DNA from: Paramacrobiotus metropolitanus | Lineage: Eukaryota; Tardigrada; Eutardigrada; Parachela; Macrobiotidae | NCBI RefSeq assembly: GCF_019649055.1 | Contig: NW_026570361.1 | Span: 244,760 to 308,759, forward strand | Length of the DNA: 64,000 nt | Direction: 5' to 3' | In this document: positions 1-10,000 of the stretch, piece by piece | Numbering within the stretch: position 1 is the stretch's first letter | Layout: every line of letters begins with the position of its first letter | The notes under the pieces: model-generated | Database searches by the model: none | The model's input: only the letters and a program-made list of their open reading frames with translations | What the model was told of the DNA's origin: nothing | Made by a program: the position numbers and the translations under genes

Positions 1-1701
1 TAACAAGAAAAACGCCTGATGTGAAGGCAATATACCGAGCTGGTCGGCAAGCACTTGTGCTTGACCGACCTTCCTCATCAACGCGCCCGCAATCGCTTCG
101 CTCAGCAAGGGTGAGCCTAGCAGTTCCATTTCCTCCGGTTTAGAAATGCGAATGTCCGGTACCGCGTTTAGGAATAACTGGGCTACGTTTTCACGCTCTG
201 TAGGTGTTCCGCCGTCCACGAATAATTCATACTTTGCCGTGTTTAGTCTTAAGCCCACTGCGGCGGCTGCTTCTTGGAGATTTACCATATCGTCTTTAAC
301 AACTTGAGGGTCTCCAGCAGACACACCGTCATCCAAAAACCACAGGTTAGTTTCGGCTTTAATCTGGGAACAAACATCTTGTGTTAGTAAACCATAGAAC
401 ATTGGTGCACATGGATCGCCCTGCTGGACACCGCTAGCGGAAGGTATGGTGACACCACTGGCAGGAGAAATGCAGAATAGAACTGAGTCTTCTCCGTACG
501 CAGAACGAACAAAATTATAATATGCAGGTATCCGGTCGAATACTTTTTCCATAAGTTTATCCCGCCGAACGGTGTTGAAAGCGTTTGCAAAATCAAACTT
601 TAAAAATGCGCGCGGCTTTGTCGACGGCGTCTGTAAAAACTCCCTGGCACTGTGCACGATGATTTCTGCTCCCTGTTTCGTTCCAAATCCGAACTGGACC
701 GGGCGAAAATAATTACCCATTTCTTCTGCCAGCCGGAAACAAACTATCTTCGCTACAAGGCGGCGTAACGTGCATCCTGATGCAATGGGACGGATGCCAC
801 CGTTAGGTTTAAGGAACGGGAACAGGTTTGCTCCGAAGAACACTTTCCTTGCTTCTGCGGGAATCTCCTTGTTCAGTATGTGATCCGCAAATCTCACTAG
901 GGCGTCTAACAGTTTCCTGCGTGTTTCTCCTTGCGTGGATAGCAGATCCTTAAGATGATCAGCGCGTAATCCATCCGGGCCAGGGCAGGTTCCTGTATCA
1001 AACGACTCTACAGCAGCTATCAGTTCTCTATGTGTTACTTCAGAGGGTATCGCGTCGACGTTACGCACCGTAGCATCCAGGTCAACGGGTCGACCTGGAT
1101 GTTTTTCTTTTAAAATCGCAATGACTTCGTCAGTTAAAGGCGCGATGGTTTCTTGTGAAACGAGAATGTTCATCGCACGTCCGATTGATCCACTTTCCAG
1201 TTTGGCGTTGACCAGTTTTGCCTTTAATGCTGCTGCGGTCTTTGGCTTTGGCTGCTTCTTTTTCGAGGGGATGATATCTTCTGTCTGCTTACTTGACAAG
1301 TTCTTCTTCACCGACGTAGCGAGTGATGGGCCTCTACCAGACTTCGTAGGAGGAGCTGTCAGGATGCTTGGTGCAAAGAAGAGTAAGTTGCTCCACGCTT
1401 CCATGTCATTTTTCGCGCAGCATGCGGTCAGTAGTTCCGCAAACGCATTTGCACATGCATCTCTCGCACCTACTGGAACATGCGGGAGGATAGGATTGGT
1501 TCGTCGCAATCGAGAGAGCTTGTCCAGCAAGTTTTCGTCGTGTGGAACTGGTTGAGGGGATGCAGTGGGGAGCCCGGGTTTGTTTCGTAAGTTGCGGGCT
1601 TGAGCTTCTCTGCATTTTCCACTGTCGCGATGTGACGCTATCCCATGCGCCGTCAAACAAATTTTTCCACACAAATCACAGATAAAATTTTTACTACTCA
1701 T
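1..1701 (-). CDS. RLE-type non-LTR retrotransposon ORF, N-terminal half (runs off left edge)
   Basis: Reading the minus strand from an ATG at 1701 gives 567 codons with no stop, ending exactly at the window edge, so the protein continues outside. Residues 8-30 form a Cys2-His-Cys finger (C8, C11, H24, C30), typical of the N-terminus of R2/NeSL-like elements. A basic Ser/Lys-rich linker follows. The reverse transcriptase domain occupies roughly residues 230-560. Motif A reads FLKFDFANAF, the primer-grip region contains SGVQQGDPCAP, and the catalytic box is FLDD near 328-345 instead of the usual FADD. It would copy element RNA into DNA at a nicked target. The downstream part (zinc knuckle and endonuclease) should lie left of the window; a related truncated element at 43715-45205 shows what it would look like. 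The ORF is undamaged, so this copy may be young. The family call is firm; the clade is inferred. Confidence 0.88.
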   Translation of the reverse strand, partial: MSSKNFICDLCGKICLTAHGIASHRDSGKCREAQARNLRNKPGLPTASPQPVPHDENLLDKLSRLRRTNPILPHVPVGARDACANAFAELLTACCAKNDMEAWSNLLFFAPSILTAPPTKSGRGPSLATSVKKNLSSKQTEDIIPSKKKQPKPKTAAALKAKLVNAKLESGSIGRAMNILVSQETIAPLTDEVIAILKEKHPGRPVDLDATVRNVDAIPSEVTHRELIAAVESFDTGTCPGPDGLRADHLKDLLSTQGETRRKLLDALVRFADHILNKEIPAEARKVFFGANLFPFLKPNGGIRPIASGCTLRRLVAKIVCFRLAEEMGNYFRPVQFGFGTKQGAEIIVHSAREFLQTPSTKPRAFLKFDFANAFNTVRRDKLMEKVFDRIPAYYNFVRSAYGEDSVLFCISPASGVTIPSASGVQQGDPCAPMFYGLLTQDVCSQIKAETNLWFLDDGVSAGDPQVVKDDMVNLQEAAAAVGLRLNTAKYELFVDGGTPTERENVAQLFLNAVPDIRISKPEEMELLGSPLLSEAIAGALMRKVGQAQVLADQLGILPSHQAFFLL

Positions 1702-1957
1702 TACTAAAGGCGGCACATTCTCAGCAGAAGAAACCTAGCTGCACTTCTTGTTATCTAATCTAATATTCGTATATGTAACAAGTTGTACTGAAGCGTATAT
1801 GTATATATTACCATGGTCGTCAAAATTTTCCTTTCTTATGCGGAATACGGTTTGAAAAGGAATCAGGACCAGCTGCTAGCAAAGTCCGTTAAACATGTGA
1901 AAATAAGCCGGGTTAGTTACGGCCAAAAGACAAAGACAAGTTTCAAAGCCAGTGCGT

Positions 1958-2716
1958 TTAAAAAGAGCACATACTTCCGCTGGATGTAACCGGAGCTAAC
2001 TGCGGTAATCCCTCATCCGATGTTAGAGACCCGTCTTGTCCTGTGGTAATACCAAGATCATAGGAGGTCACTTGCACCTCCAAAGTATAGGTCCTGCTCT
2101 CTACCACGGTGGGCGTGACGGCGACGCTGTGGCTGGGATTCCCATCGCTCGACAGCGTCACACCGCTGCCCAAGGAAGGCGTCTGCATGTCAATGTAATC
2201 GCAACTTCCCGGTGAAACCTGCGAACTGATATCCGTAAATGTGTCCAGGTGGACGATCCTGACTTTAGCTGTGTAAGACGTTAGCGTTGAACGAATACAC
2301 ATGGCACTGACAACGGTCTCCGAGATGGCGGTGGAAAGTGTGAGACAGGGTGCTAAGCACACCGTTAGTGCACAGGTTGTTACCGTCTCGGTAACGCTCC
2401 GCCAGTGGGCGCTGACGGGGCAGGTAGACGACGCAGCGGTGCAGCAGCTGCTGGTGGGTGTGGGTTGAATGCGCTGACTGCAATTACCCTTTGGAATCAA
2501 TGGAATGTACACATGCTGGCCTCGCCAACGCGGTGAACCGAATCTGGGAGCAGCGTGAAAGGGCGTGGCCGCCCGCATCCGATATGGGACTTTAAATGGC
2601 GTTTTGGTCCACTGTGGGCTGGCGTAGTAGGCGGTGCCTAGTGCCGTTCCTGGCTGAATTTGATACTGATCCATGACATCCCTGTACCGTGGCAATACGT
2701 TGGCTTGGGAGCCCTG
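1958..2716 (-). CDS. hypothetical Ser/Thr/Cys-rich exon
   Basis: An open frame of about 250 codons runs from a possible 3' splice site (pyrimidine tract and CAG ending at 2717) to a stop at 1958. The first in-frame Met is near 2695. The N-terminal half is basic and Pro/Phe-rich. A central Thr/Cys-rich stretch is mildly hydrophobic, and the C-terminal half is rich in Ser, Thr, Val and Gly. I see no motif that names a family. It may be the last exon of a gene whose upstream exon lies around 2720-2880, but I could not fix that exon. It is an open frame of fair length in a region of balanced base composition; coding status is uncertain. Confidence 0.35.
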   Translation of the reverse strand, partial: QGSQANVLPRYRDVMDQYQIQPGTALGTAYYASPQWTKTPFKVPYRMRAATPFHAAPRFGSPRWRGQHVYIPLIPKGNCSQRIQPTPTSSCCTAASSTCPVSAHWRSVTETVTTCALTVCLAPCLTLSTAISETVVSAMCIRSTLTSYTAKVRIVHLDTFTDISSQVSPGSCDYIDMQTPSLGSGVTLSSDGNPSHSVAVTPTVVESRTYTLEVQVTSYDLGITTGQDGSLTSDEGLPQLAPVTSSGSMCSF

Positions 2717-4307
2717 GGAAACAGCCAGAATTTATTAATTGGCTTCTTGAAGAACCCAGACAAAAGTACGGCCAGGAAAACTGCAACATATTCCGGTCAT
2801 GATGAGAATGGCAGAAACTGTTAATGGCAGCAGCTTGGTTCAAACTGTAGACAGTCAAAGGCGGATAGTACGTAACCATGATATGACATACAGGTGTTTC
2901 GTCAAGGAAAACTTAGTGCGCTAATAAGCTTACTGAATTTGCGACACAGAGAAGAACTGCAAGCATAAAGCGCCGTCCGTTCGCAGCCGGCAACATTTTT
3001 AGACAGATGTTCAGTAGTGGCGAGTAAAAAGCGATTAACAATTTTCACCATAGGTCTTGTACGGGTACCGAAAAATTTCAGCCGTATAATGCTGTCAGAC
3101 CACTGATGAACAGCGATGCAGTAATAAACTGCCGCGTATGCGCAGTAGCACACCGAAGAATTCTGCCGGGAATCAGCTGTCTGCTAACAAAATTAATGAA
3201 ACGTTTACGGTGAACGGCGGAAGCGTCCATGCACCCGCCTGCTGTTTTCTAGATGAGCAAGTGAGTAGCGATTTGATCGGCAAATTACCGAGTAGAGATT
3301 GGATCGGCAAATCGGATCACAATGGACACTGCCAATGACCTCTTTATTCACGTGTTGGCTTCGTTTTTTGTTGAGAAGGATATTATCGCCGAAATGGTCT
3401 ACAACGTCGTTTGATGAGATCCTAAGGTGAACAGATACGTTTGTCTGGTGAAACGATTCAGCGGCAGGGAGAAACAGACTGTCGGATCGATTTAACGGGA
3501 CCGAAATGCCATTTTCCGACTGCGCGGCTGACTGCGTGACGCATTTATTATTCTACGGGTCGCGCTGCTTTTCAAATAATTAGTTCCCGTCACAAAGGTT
3601 TTTCTAGGGAATCTTTATTGTCCGGGTGTTCTAGTCGAGAGTTACTCTTTACTTAGCAACCTCGCTCGCCAAAACATTGCGATAAAGTTAACACCGTTCG
3701 AAAATCTCTTTTACTGGACGGTGGTCGTGACTCATGATCGCTACCTTGTTCTGTTGTAAGATCATTGTGCACTTTTGGCTTCGGCTCAACGCGGCAAACG
3801 CTCCACTGCTTCAGCGGAAAGCACTGCATGGCATTACCGACCACAGCAAGCAGGTTACTCTCGTGTTTCAGAAACTGGTCATGCTGCCGTTTATTGAATA
3901 AAATCTGCAGGCACGAAGCATACCAGCTGCCGCAGCACTTGGCGGAAGTGGTCGTGCCACGGCATTGTTACCATCATACGAAACAAGATTACTCACGGCA
4001 TGTTTTGTCACAAGAATTATACTCGGCAGAACAGAGATTCGAAGCAAGTTTTGAGAGAAATGAAAGCAACCAGTATAAAGGGGTTCAAGACTGAACTGTA
4101 TAAATGCCGTAAATGGACAACTAGCCGAACCGTAAACAGAAATTCATGATGAATGAATGAGAAATGAATGGCAAAATTGCTACCGCTACGTAACAGCATG
4201 GATCAAATACAGGCCCCATTACCGTACCAGCGTGGTTATTTTCTGCAACCGATGGATAAAAGTACAGAAAAATAATGGATAACAGAAGCCGGCAATCCCA
4301 TGACGGT
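2717..4307. other. intergenic, no gene recognised
   Basis: Only short open frames occur here. The one recognisable item is the dispersed repeat at 3300-3545, listed separately. I see no other structured element. Confidence 0.5.
3300..3545 (+). repeat. dispersed repeat, copy 1 (partner at 24720-24960)
   Basis: This stretch aligns by eye along its length with 24720-24960. Shared words include GCCAATGACCT, TGGTGAAACGATTCAG (GGTGAAACAATTCAG in the partner) and the GATATTATCG/GATATCATCG region. Here a short ATG frame of about 30 codons spans 3320-3413; in the partner it is broken. The pair may be a decayed gene or an old transposon; neither end shows an obvious inverted repeat. Confidence 0.55.
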
Positions 4308-4910
4308 TTAAGCGCCCATTTCGTCGTCGCTGGAAATCGCCCCATAACCACCGCGCGCACGACCCTTGCCCGAGTATCCCGCCGGCCGCACCGCCTTCCA
4401 CAGCCACACGGTCCCAGGGATGCAGGCCAATATCGCCGAGATACTTAGCGGCAGGGAGGCACGTTCGGGAAAAAGGACATTCCAGCTGGCCCGTGCCGCG
4501 AAGCTCCAGGTAAAGAACAGGATGCCATAGCCGGCTACTATATAGAAGATACTGGCGAACGCTGTTTCTTGCTGTCCGACCAGCGGTTGGCGTGTTTCGC
4601 GGGTTGTTTTGTGGCAATCGGTCCAACAGATCCAGATCCAGACACCAATGATAACGATTGTCCCCACTGTGGATACGAGGAAGACGATGGCAACAAACGG
4701 CGCCAAGACGGCATATCCAAGCCAGCCGACAGCCAGTGCGTCCGGGGACAGGTCATTGATGCCGTCCGGGAAGAAGGCCGCGTACGTATTGTTGTCCCAG
4801 TACGGGCGTAGATCCACCCAGTAGGACAGACGGGCCTCCATGCTGTCCAGCATCTGCAACACACTCAGAGGATTCAGGGCTTTTTTCAGCATCTCCACAC
4901 GACTACACAT
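4308..4910 (-). CDS. small multi-pass membrane protein, paralogue of 57668-58267
   Basis: The single-exon frame encodes 200 residues; a second Met at residue 7 could also be the start. It is strongly similar to the protein at 57668-58267. Shared blocks are ARLSYWVDLRPY, AFFPDG followed by NDLSP, FPERA, and AILACIPGTVWLWKA, with a Gly-rich tail GGYGAIS then acidic residues. Hydrophobic segments lie near residues 64-82, 84-96, 119-137 and 155-172, suggesting four membrane spans. The conserved aromatic AFFPDG segment would sit before the first span. I know no family with this signature, so function is unknown. Conservation between two copies about 53 kb apart argues that it is a real protein under selection. 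The local DNA is more GC-rich than the flanks. Confidence 0.75.
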   Translation of the reverse strand: MCSRVEMLKKALNPLSVLQMLDSMEARLSYWVDLRPYWDNNTYAAFFPDGINDLSPDALAVGWLGYAVLAPFVAIVFLVSTVGTIVIIGVWIWICWTDCHKTTRETRQPLVGQQETAFASIFYIVAGYGILFFTWSFAARASWNVLFPERASLPLSISAILACIPGTVWLWKAVRPAGYSGKGRARGGYGAISSDDEMGA

Positions 4911-5957
4911 ATACTTTAGTTGAGCTTTTTTTATTCATTGAGCAGACAAACCCTCGAGGCGTTCGCAAGTTTGGCCGTTACGGTTGAACATATGCACAGA
5001 AAGGATTAACCATTCTTCTACCATCCAACTCTGGCCGTTTCAGTCTTTAATATTACGGGTGCAAGTTTTAGCATATAGCTAATAATAGCTCGCAACCGCC
5101 CCAAATAAAGAGCCACGTCAGCAGCTACTCATTCGCTACCGCACGCAGCCTGATCCGTTCGAGAGCCAGTTTTCTGCAATCGGAAGTGCACTTTACATGC
5201 TCCCATGTTACTGCGTGATATCTTGGCTGTCTTTTAATTAATTTTATTGTAAAATGTTTCATTTTGTACACGCATTCCACGCAGGATCCAGACGCCAACG
5301 CGAGGAACTCCATCGGTGGTCCGTTCCAGAACGAGAATGTCAGTCCACCGCAGGTCCTCTAGCGTCCAACGATTCCACGTCTCGATCTACGAATCCATCC
5401 ATCCTCATCCTCCAGTCAAGCATTCACACGCACGCATCATTCATCCAGACAGTCCATCCACGAACTCCAGACAGGCCTCACGAAAGCATCAGAACTGAAT
5501 GCCTTCAACACACACAACACAGAATCCATTCTCACAGGGCAGTTTACCCCCACTGCAAGTGTTCACTTGCAGTCGTAAACTCACAGGCTCATCAGAAACT
5601 CAAGACTCCTGAATTTATCACACAAAACTGCAACACTGCTGCAATTTTAAATCCAAACAATTTGCCACTGGCAAACTGTCAGCAGACACAGCTAAATGAA
5701 CTGCACTGCCTCATTGGTTCACCTTACTGCCCTCCAGTGCGTTCCACCGGAACACACCAAGTACTGCTTCCACAGCACTTTCCACCAAAAAAACATAAAT
5801 ACGCCATGACATGGTATATTCATTTTTAAATTAAAATCACAACATTAATCAGACCCTGATTAATCTACCAGAATTGTATGAGCATGATGGAACATGACAA
5901 TCAACAGTACTGTTGATATCACAGCTGCAGCTCAGTACAATCAGTCCAATACTTTGC
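4911..5957. other. 3' flank of the Gag ORF
   Basis: This C/A-rich stretch on the plus strand has the same skew as the 5' flank of the Gag ORF, so both probably belong to one retroelement. An open plus-strand frame of 191 codons at 5254-5829 has low-complexity His/Ser/Pro composition and looks like a by-product of the skew. No reverse transcriptase, protease or integrase motif is visible, and I could not match this sequence to the upstream flank as a long terminal repeat. Confidence 0.45.
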
Positions 5958-8717
5958 TCATTCCCATTTTTTCACGCAACTTTGCTGTTTACGCCAGTAA
6001 ACACGCGTTTCAAACCGAGATTTAGTCAATGTACCACCGGTACATGACTGGTTACTCGTGGCACCCCCACTGCAAAGCGGCTTCTTGCTCTCTTTGCGTA
6101 GCTTGTCGAAGCGCACACGGGGCTTGACGCCTCTAATGCAGTCTTGCCCACTCACTGGTACATTACCACGTAATGCACAAGTCACCTCTACGTTATTAAT
6201 CTCAATAACTGGACGCACCAGTTCCATACGATTTACTTCTTTTTTCGTTACTTTCTTCAGCATATAATCCTTAATCAATTGTACTGGCGGTTCAGCCATA
6301 ACAGGCTTACGCGCCGCAGTGCTGGTACATTTACTGCTTACATGTGCACCATGGCACTTGAAGCATATCGGACTTCCATCGGGGAAAAACCACTTCGCAT
6401 AATCAATCTTTGGTTTAACTGGGGCATCAGAACCAGATGCACCACTGTTTCTTTCACCAGCAGACTTATCAGCAGTTACTGCACTTCTGTCAGCAACCGC
6501 ATTGCCTTTCGACTTGTCAACAATGAACCGATTCTGTTCATTGTTACGCAACTTATACTGCAACTTTAATCCATCAAGGAATTTCTCAACACTTTTAACA
6601 TCGTGTTCTTCCATATACTTGTACCAAGCAAAACGATACTTTTTCAAACCTTGCTTCAGGTAATAAACGCGCTCTGACTCACTCAAGTTTAACTTCTTGA
6701 ATGACGTCGTAAACCAATCTACATAAGAATTAGGCGTATCATCATTAGCAAAATTCTTATTGCTAATTTTATCCCGCACTGCCATCAAATCTGTTTCATC
6801 CGAGAAATGATTACGTAACATTTCTTTCCAAACAGACCACTTCTTGCCTTTATGACTGGCATGCTTATCAAGATACCACGTCAAAGCCGTTCCGGTCAGA
6901 CAACGTGACAAACACTTGTGAATGACGTCACTGTCTTCCCAGCCATTATGATTCTTACAATTTTCTACACTGAGAATAAAATGTTCAAGTTTATTCGTAT
7001 CGGTTTTGCCGTCAAATTTCTCAGGATACATCACATCAGATTTAAATGCACCTTTCATTGCACTTGCAAACTTATCCATATCGAAAGGTAAAGTCCCTTT
7101 GCCTTTCTCTTCCTGTTCCTTCAACCGCTTTTCCAGCTGTTCTAGCTTCAACTGCAGGTTATGAAATACAACAGTGTTCACTTCAGACAAAGTCGGAGAG
7201 GGAGTACGCGACTCACCGAGCCGTACCTGCAAGTCATGTACATGACTTCGCATTACCCTGTAACTCTCCAGCTTATCATTCTGAACTTGTTGCTTCCGCT
7301 CAACATTTTTCACTCGCTCTTCCAGAGCGTTCAGCTGTAGTCTCACTGCTTCTGAGATTACCGAACCAACATCCGAATGTACTGGCGACAGCTCACCATG
7401 TACACGTACTTCCGGCTGTACATCATGGACAGGTGCACCATGCACACGTAACTGGCTTATAACCGATAAGGCAGGCTTATTGGCCACTCCTCCCTGACCA
7501 ACGTACTGGCTGCGCTCACGGTTAAATTTCGATACGTTTTCATCAAAAGTTTTCTTTTCCGACAAAAACTTATCATACGTCTGCTTCAAGAGTTCACAAT
7601 TATCATTGAGAACTTTCTGCAATTTATCACGGTCCGCTTTAAACTTAGCACGCTCCGCTGCTAAATCTCTTTCTGCCTTCTGCAACAATGCGTTAGCAGT
7701 ATCACGTTTAACGATAAATTTATCATTCAGAGAAACCAGATCAGAATTCTTCTTACCAGTACTCTGCAATTCAGATTTCAATGCAGTACCACCTGCATGA
7801 ATGCAATCGTAATCATTCTTCAACTGCACATAATCAGATACCACCCGATTATACTTTCGGTCAAGATCAGCATACTGTGCTGACGTCACATCCGCTTTAC
7901 CTGTCTGATTGATAACTGTCATGTTAATTAAATCAGCATTAGACTTGTCCAAAGCGTCAATCGCATCTGACAATGATTTGTCCAAAACATTGCCATCATC
8001 TTCCACTTCAATATGCACATTTTCACTATCAATTAAACTTCCATTTAATTGTTGTGCGAAAAACTCAGCTGCAGAAAAATCTAGGCCTGGATCATCGGCA
8101 TTTTCTAATGCGAACTGATCAGCTACCTGACTGTTCTGAGTATCCGCAAGAAGGCTATCTGCACTGACTGCGCTAAGCCGCTTATCACCGTTTTGATCAA
8201 GCTGCGCTACCAAAGCACTGCCTCTTAGAACTGCTGACTCACCTACAGCTGCACCAATGCCGGGTGCAGAAACCTGCATTCTTGCATCGACATATTGCAT
8301 CCATACGGCATGCAAATCCGTGCCAAATTCTTCATCATAATCAACCAAGTTTAAATGAACAGTTAAACGCGTAGGAATCTTCCTACCGTTCTGTATCCAC
8401 ACATCAAAACCAGGAGGTTTTCGACTAATTTTACCAGAATCAAAATTTAGCCATTCCTGGCTTAATTCACCAGATCTCGGTAAAATAATTTTCCAATTAC
8501 TGAAAAAATTTTCCAAATTTTTTCCTTCTGGCACATGACACTGAATAACAGGCGGATTAACGTAATGTGCTTTCTGCAACATTACCCCAAAATCAGCTGC
8601 ATTTAACATACCTTTTCGATGACTTTTTACAGTACCATTACCACTGGACGGCTGTTCCAGGGCACTCTTGCTTCCTTCAGCAGTAACGACGGTTGGCTCA
8701 GTCGTTGACCCGTCCAT
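5958..8717 (-). CDS. Gag-like polyprotein, 919 residues, without Pol
   Basis: An uninterrupted frame with the layout of a large retrotransposon Gag. The first 200 residues carry no motif I recognise. Residues about 270-400 are a long heptad-rich coiled coil, and a second one follows near 470-560 (LQLKLEQLEKRLKEQEEK). Residues about 565-730 resemble the retrotransposon Gag capsid domain, including YPEKFDG, the GTALTWY core and WKEMLRNHF. Near residue 785 there is one zinc knuckle, CFKCHGAHVSSKC, with spacing C-x2-C-x3-H-x4-C, one residue shorter than the usual CCHC. A basic tail follows. Such proteins package element RNA into particles. No Pol gene follows within the next kilobase, so this is either a non-autonomous element or a captured Gag gene. 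The start is the first ATG; the intact length supports recent activity or selection. Confidence 0.82.
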   Translation of the reverse strand: MDGSTTEPTVVTAEGSKSALEQPSSGNGTVKSHRKGMLNAADFGVMLQKAHYVNPPVIQCHVPEGKNLENFFSNWKIILPRSGELSQEWLNFDSGKISRKPPGFDVWIQNGRKIPTRLTVHLNLVDYDEEFGTDLHAVWMQYVDARMQVSAPGIGAAVGESAVLRGSALVAQLDQNGDKRLSAVSADSLLADTQNSQVADQFALENADDPGLDFSAAEFFAQQLNGSLIDSENVHIEVEDDGNVLDKSLSDAIDALDKSNADLINMTVINQTGKADVTSAQYADLDRKYNRVVSDYVQLKNDYDCIHAGGTALKSELQSTGKKNSDLVSLNDKFIVKRDTANALLQKAERDLAAERAKFKADRDKLQKVLNDNCELLKQTYDKFLSEKKTFDENVSKFNRERSQYVGQGGVANKPALSVISQLRVHGAPVHDVQPEVRVHGELSPVHSDVGSVISEAVRLQLNALEERVKNVERKQQVQNDKLESYRVMRSHVHDLQVRLGESRTPSPTLSEVNTVVFHNLQLKLEQLEKRLKEQEEKGKGTLPFDMDKFASAMKGAFKSDVMYPEKFDGKTDTNKLEHFILSVENCKNHNGWEDSDVIHKCLSRCLTGTALTWYLDKHASHKGKKWSVWKEMLRNHFSDETDLMAVRDKISNKNFANDDTPNSYVDWFTTSFKKLNLSESERVYYLKQGLKKYRFAWYKYMEEHDVKSVEKFLDGLKLQYKLRNNEQNRFIVDKSKGNAVADRSAVTADKSAGERNSGASGSDAPVKPKIDYAKWFFPDGSPICFKCHGAHVSSKCTSTAARKPVMAEPPVQLIKDYMLKKVTKKEVNRMELVRPVIEINNVEVTCALRGNVPVSGQDCIRGVKPRVRFDKLRKESKKPLCSGGATSNQSCTGGTLTKSRFETRVYWRKQQSCVKKWE

Positions 8718-10000
8718 TGTTTACCGCTTGCACAGACAGTGACTGGATGACCCAGCTCACAATCCACTGACTCAGCAGATTCCACCACAGCACTGATAGC
8801 AATCAGCGCTCGCTTCAACCCGGATGTTACCTAGAACACTGACAAAGCCGCTTCCACGACTTTCAGTACAATTCTACAGTAACACAATCACAAATACAGT
8901 GACCCACTGTATTGCGCCAAACGTACACCGTAACAAATTAATTTTTCCAAATTAATTTACGGACCACAAAGGTCAGTACTTCACCCGTATCCACTTAGGA
9001 ACGGTACCTCACAGCCTTCCACTAAGGAATCTGTGGATCGCAACTCCCGCAGCGGACAAACCAAATTAAGGCTTTGCCTCCCAGTCCCACTTAGGAACCA
9101 GTACCTCGTAAATTCCTCTAAGGAAATTACGGACACACAATCACAACCAAGAAACTCACATACCACTCACCAATCTCCCACTTCCTTAGGGTCGTTCATA
9201 TCCGGTGGGCGCCATGACATACTACACGCACCGCGTGTAGTATTACCAACCTGACCGCAGTCAGCAGAGAAGGAACTCTGGAGATTGGTGTTGTTCCTGT
9301 TGCCTACCTCCGCAGACAACCGGTGCCACAAACACACTCTCACCACACTCACTACCACACTACAGGAATACCACACAGTAACTTCCGCCTAGGTACACAC
9401 TACCGCTTTCCCTAAACGAAGGTCACTCACAACACTAACACCAACAGGATCACAATGATGTTACTCGTTTTAATCTTATTGATGTTCACTCCAACTCAGT
9501 CACACCGTAACTACTGAATGCTAGCCGACGACGGAGCGCAGCTTCTGATCGGAGGCTACCGATAAGAACACGGATCATACGTCATCGCTAGTACAACAGG
9601 GAACACTCGTACAAACGCACAGTAAAGTCATACAACATAATCCCAATTATGTCAATTCTCTACGAATTTAGAAATTGTTTTGTCAAAAAGTTAACCCATC
9701 GGTTCCAGAAGTGTTAAACGAGTATTATTATTTTTGGATTCCGGAAAAGCTCGCTCCCATGAATTTGTCCGGCAGCGGCTGTGGTTGGAGATTTAGCCGG
9801 GAAACGCGGCATCGGTTTTCGGAACAATGGATGGCGTTGCAAAGTTAATTGAGCTCTTTCTGTTGTGATAATAAAATTTTCCTTTTTTCATTGTTCGGTT
9901 AACCGATGTTTATTGATTTGTATTCTGCAGTCGTTTACAAATAAATGCGTGACACAGATACGAACTTTACAGTGCTATAGAAAATATCCGTAAAAAATAT
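8718..10000. other. 5' flank of the Gag ORF, skewed sequence with a hairpin
   Basis: From 8718 to about 9660 the plus strand is C/A-rich (the Gag strand G/T-rich), with loosely repeated short motifs of the type cacttaggaac and ctctaaggaa near 8990-9125. A perfect hairpin with 11-base arms (ATACTACACGC) and a short loop lies at about 9220-9245. This looks like untranslated leader or terminal-repeat sequence of the Gag element. From 9660 to 10000 I see nothing. Confidence 0.4.

Noticed and set aside
1121-1555. 144-codon plus-strand frame
   Set aside because: It is antisense to the intact retrotransposon ORF at 1-1701.
4538-4864. Minus- and plus-strand frames overlapping the membrane protein
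   Set aside because: They are other frames of the GC-rich 4308-4910 gene; only the membrane-protein frame has a paralogue.
5254-5829. 191-codon plus-strand frame, His/Ser/Pro-rich
   Set aside because: Composition follows from the C/A skew of the Gag element flank; no motif or homologue.
5250-9660. LTR pair around the Gag ORF
   Set aside because: Both flanks share base skew but I could not find a matching direct repeat by eye.
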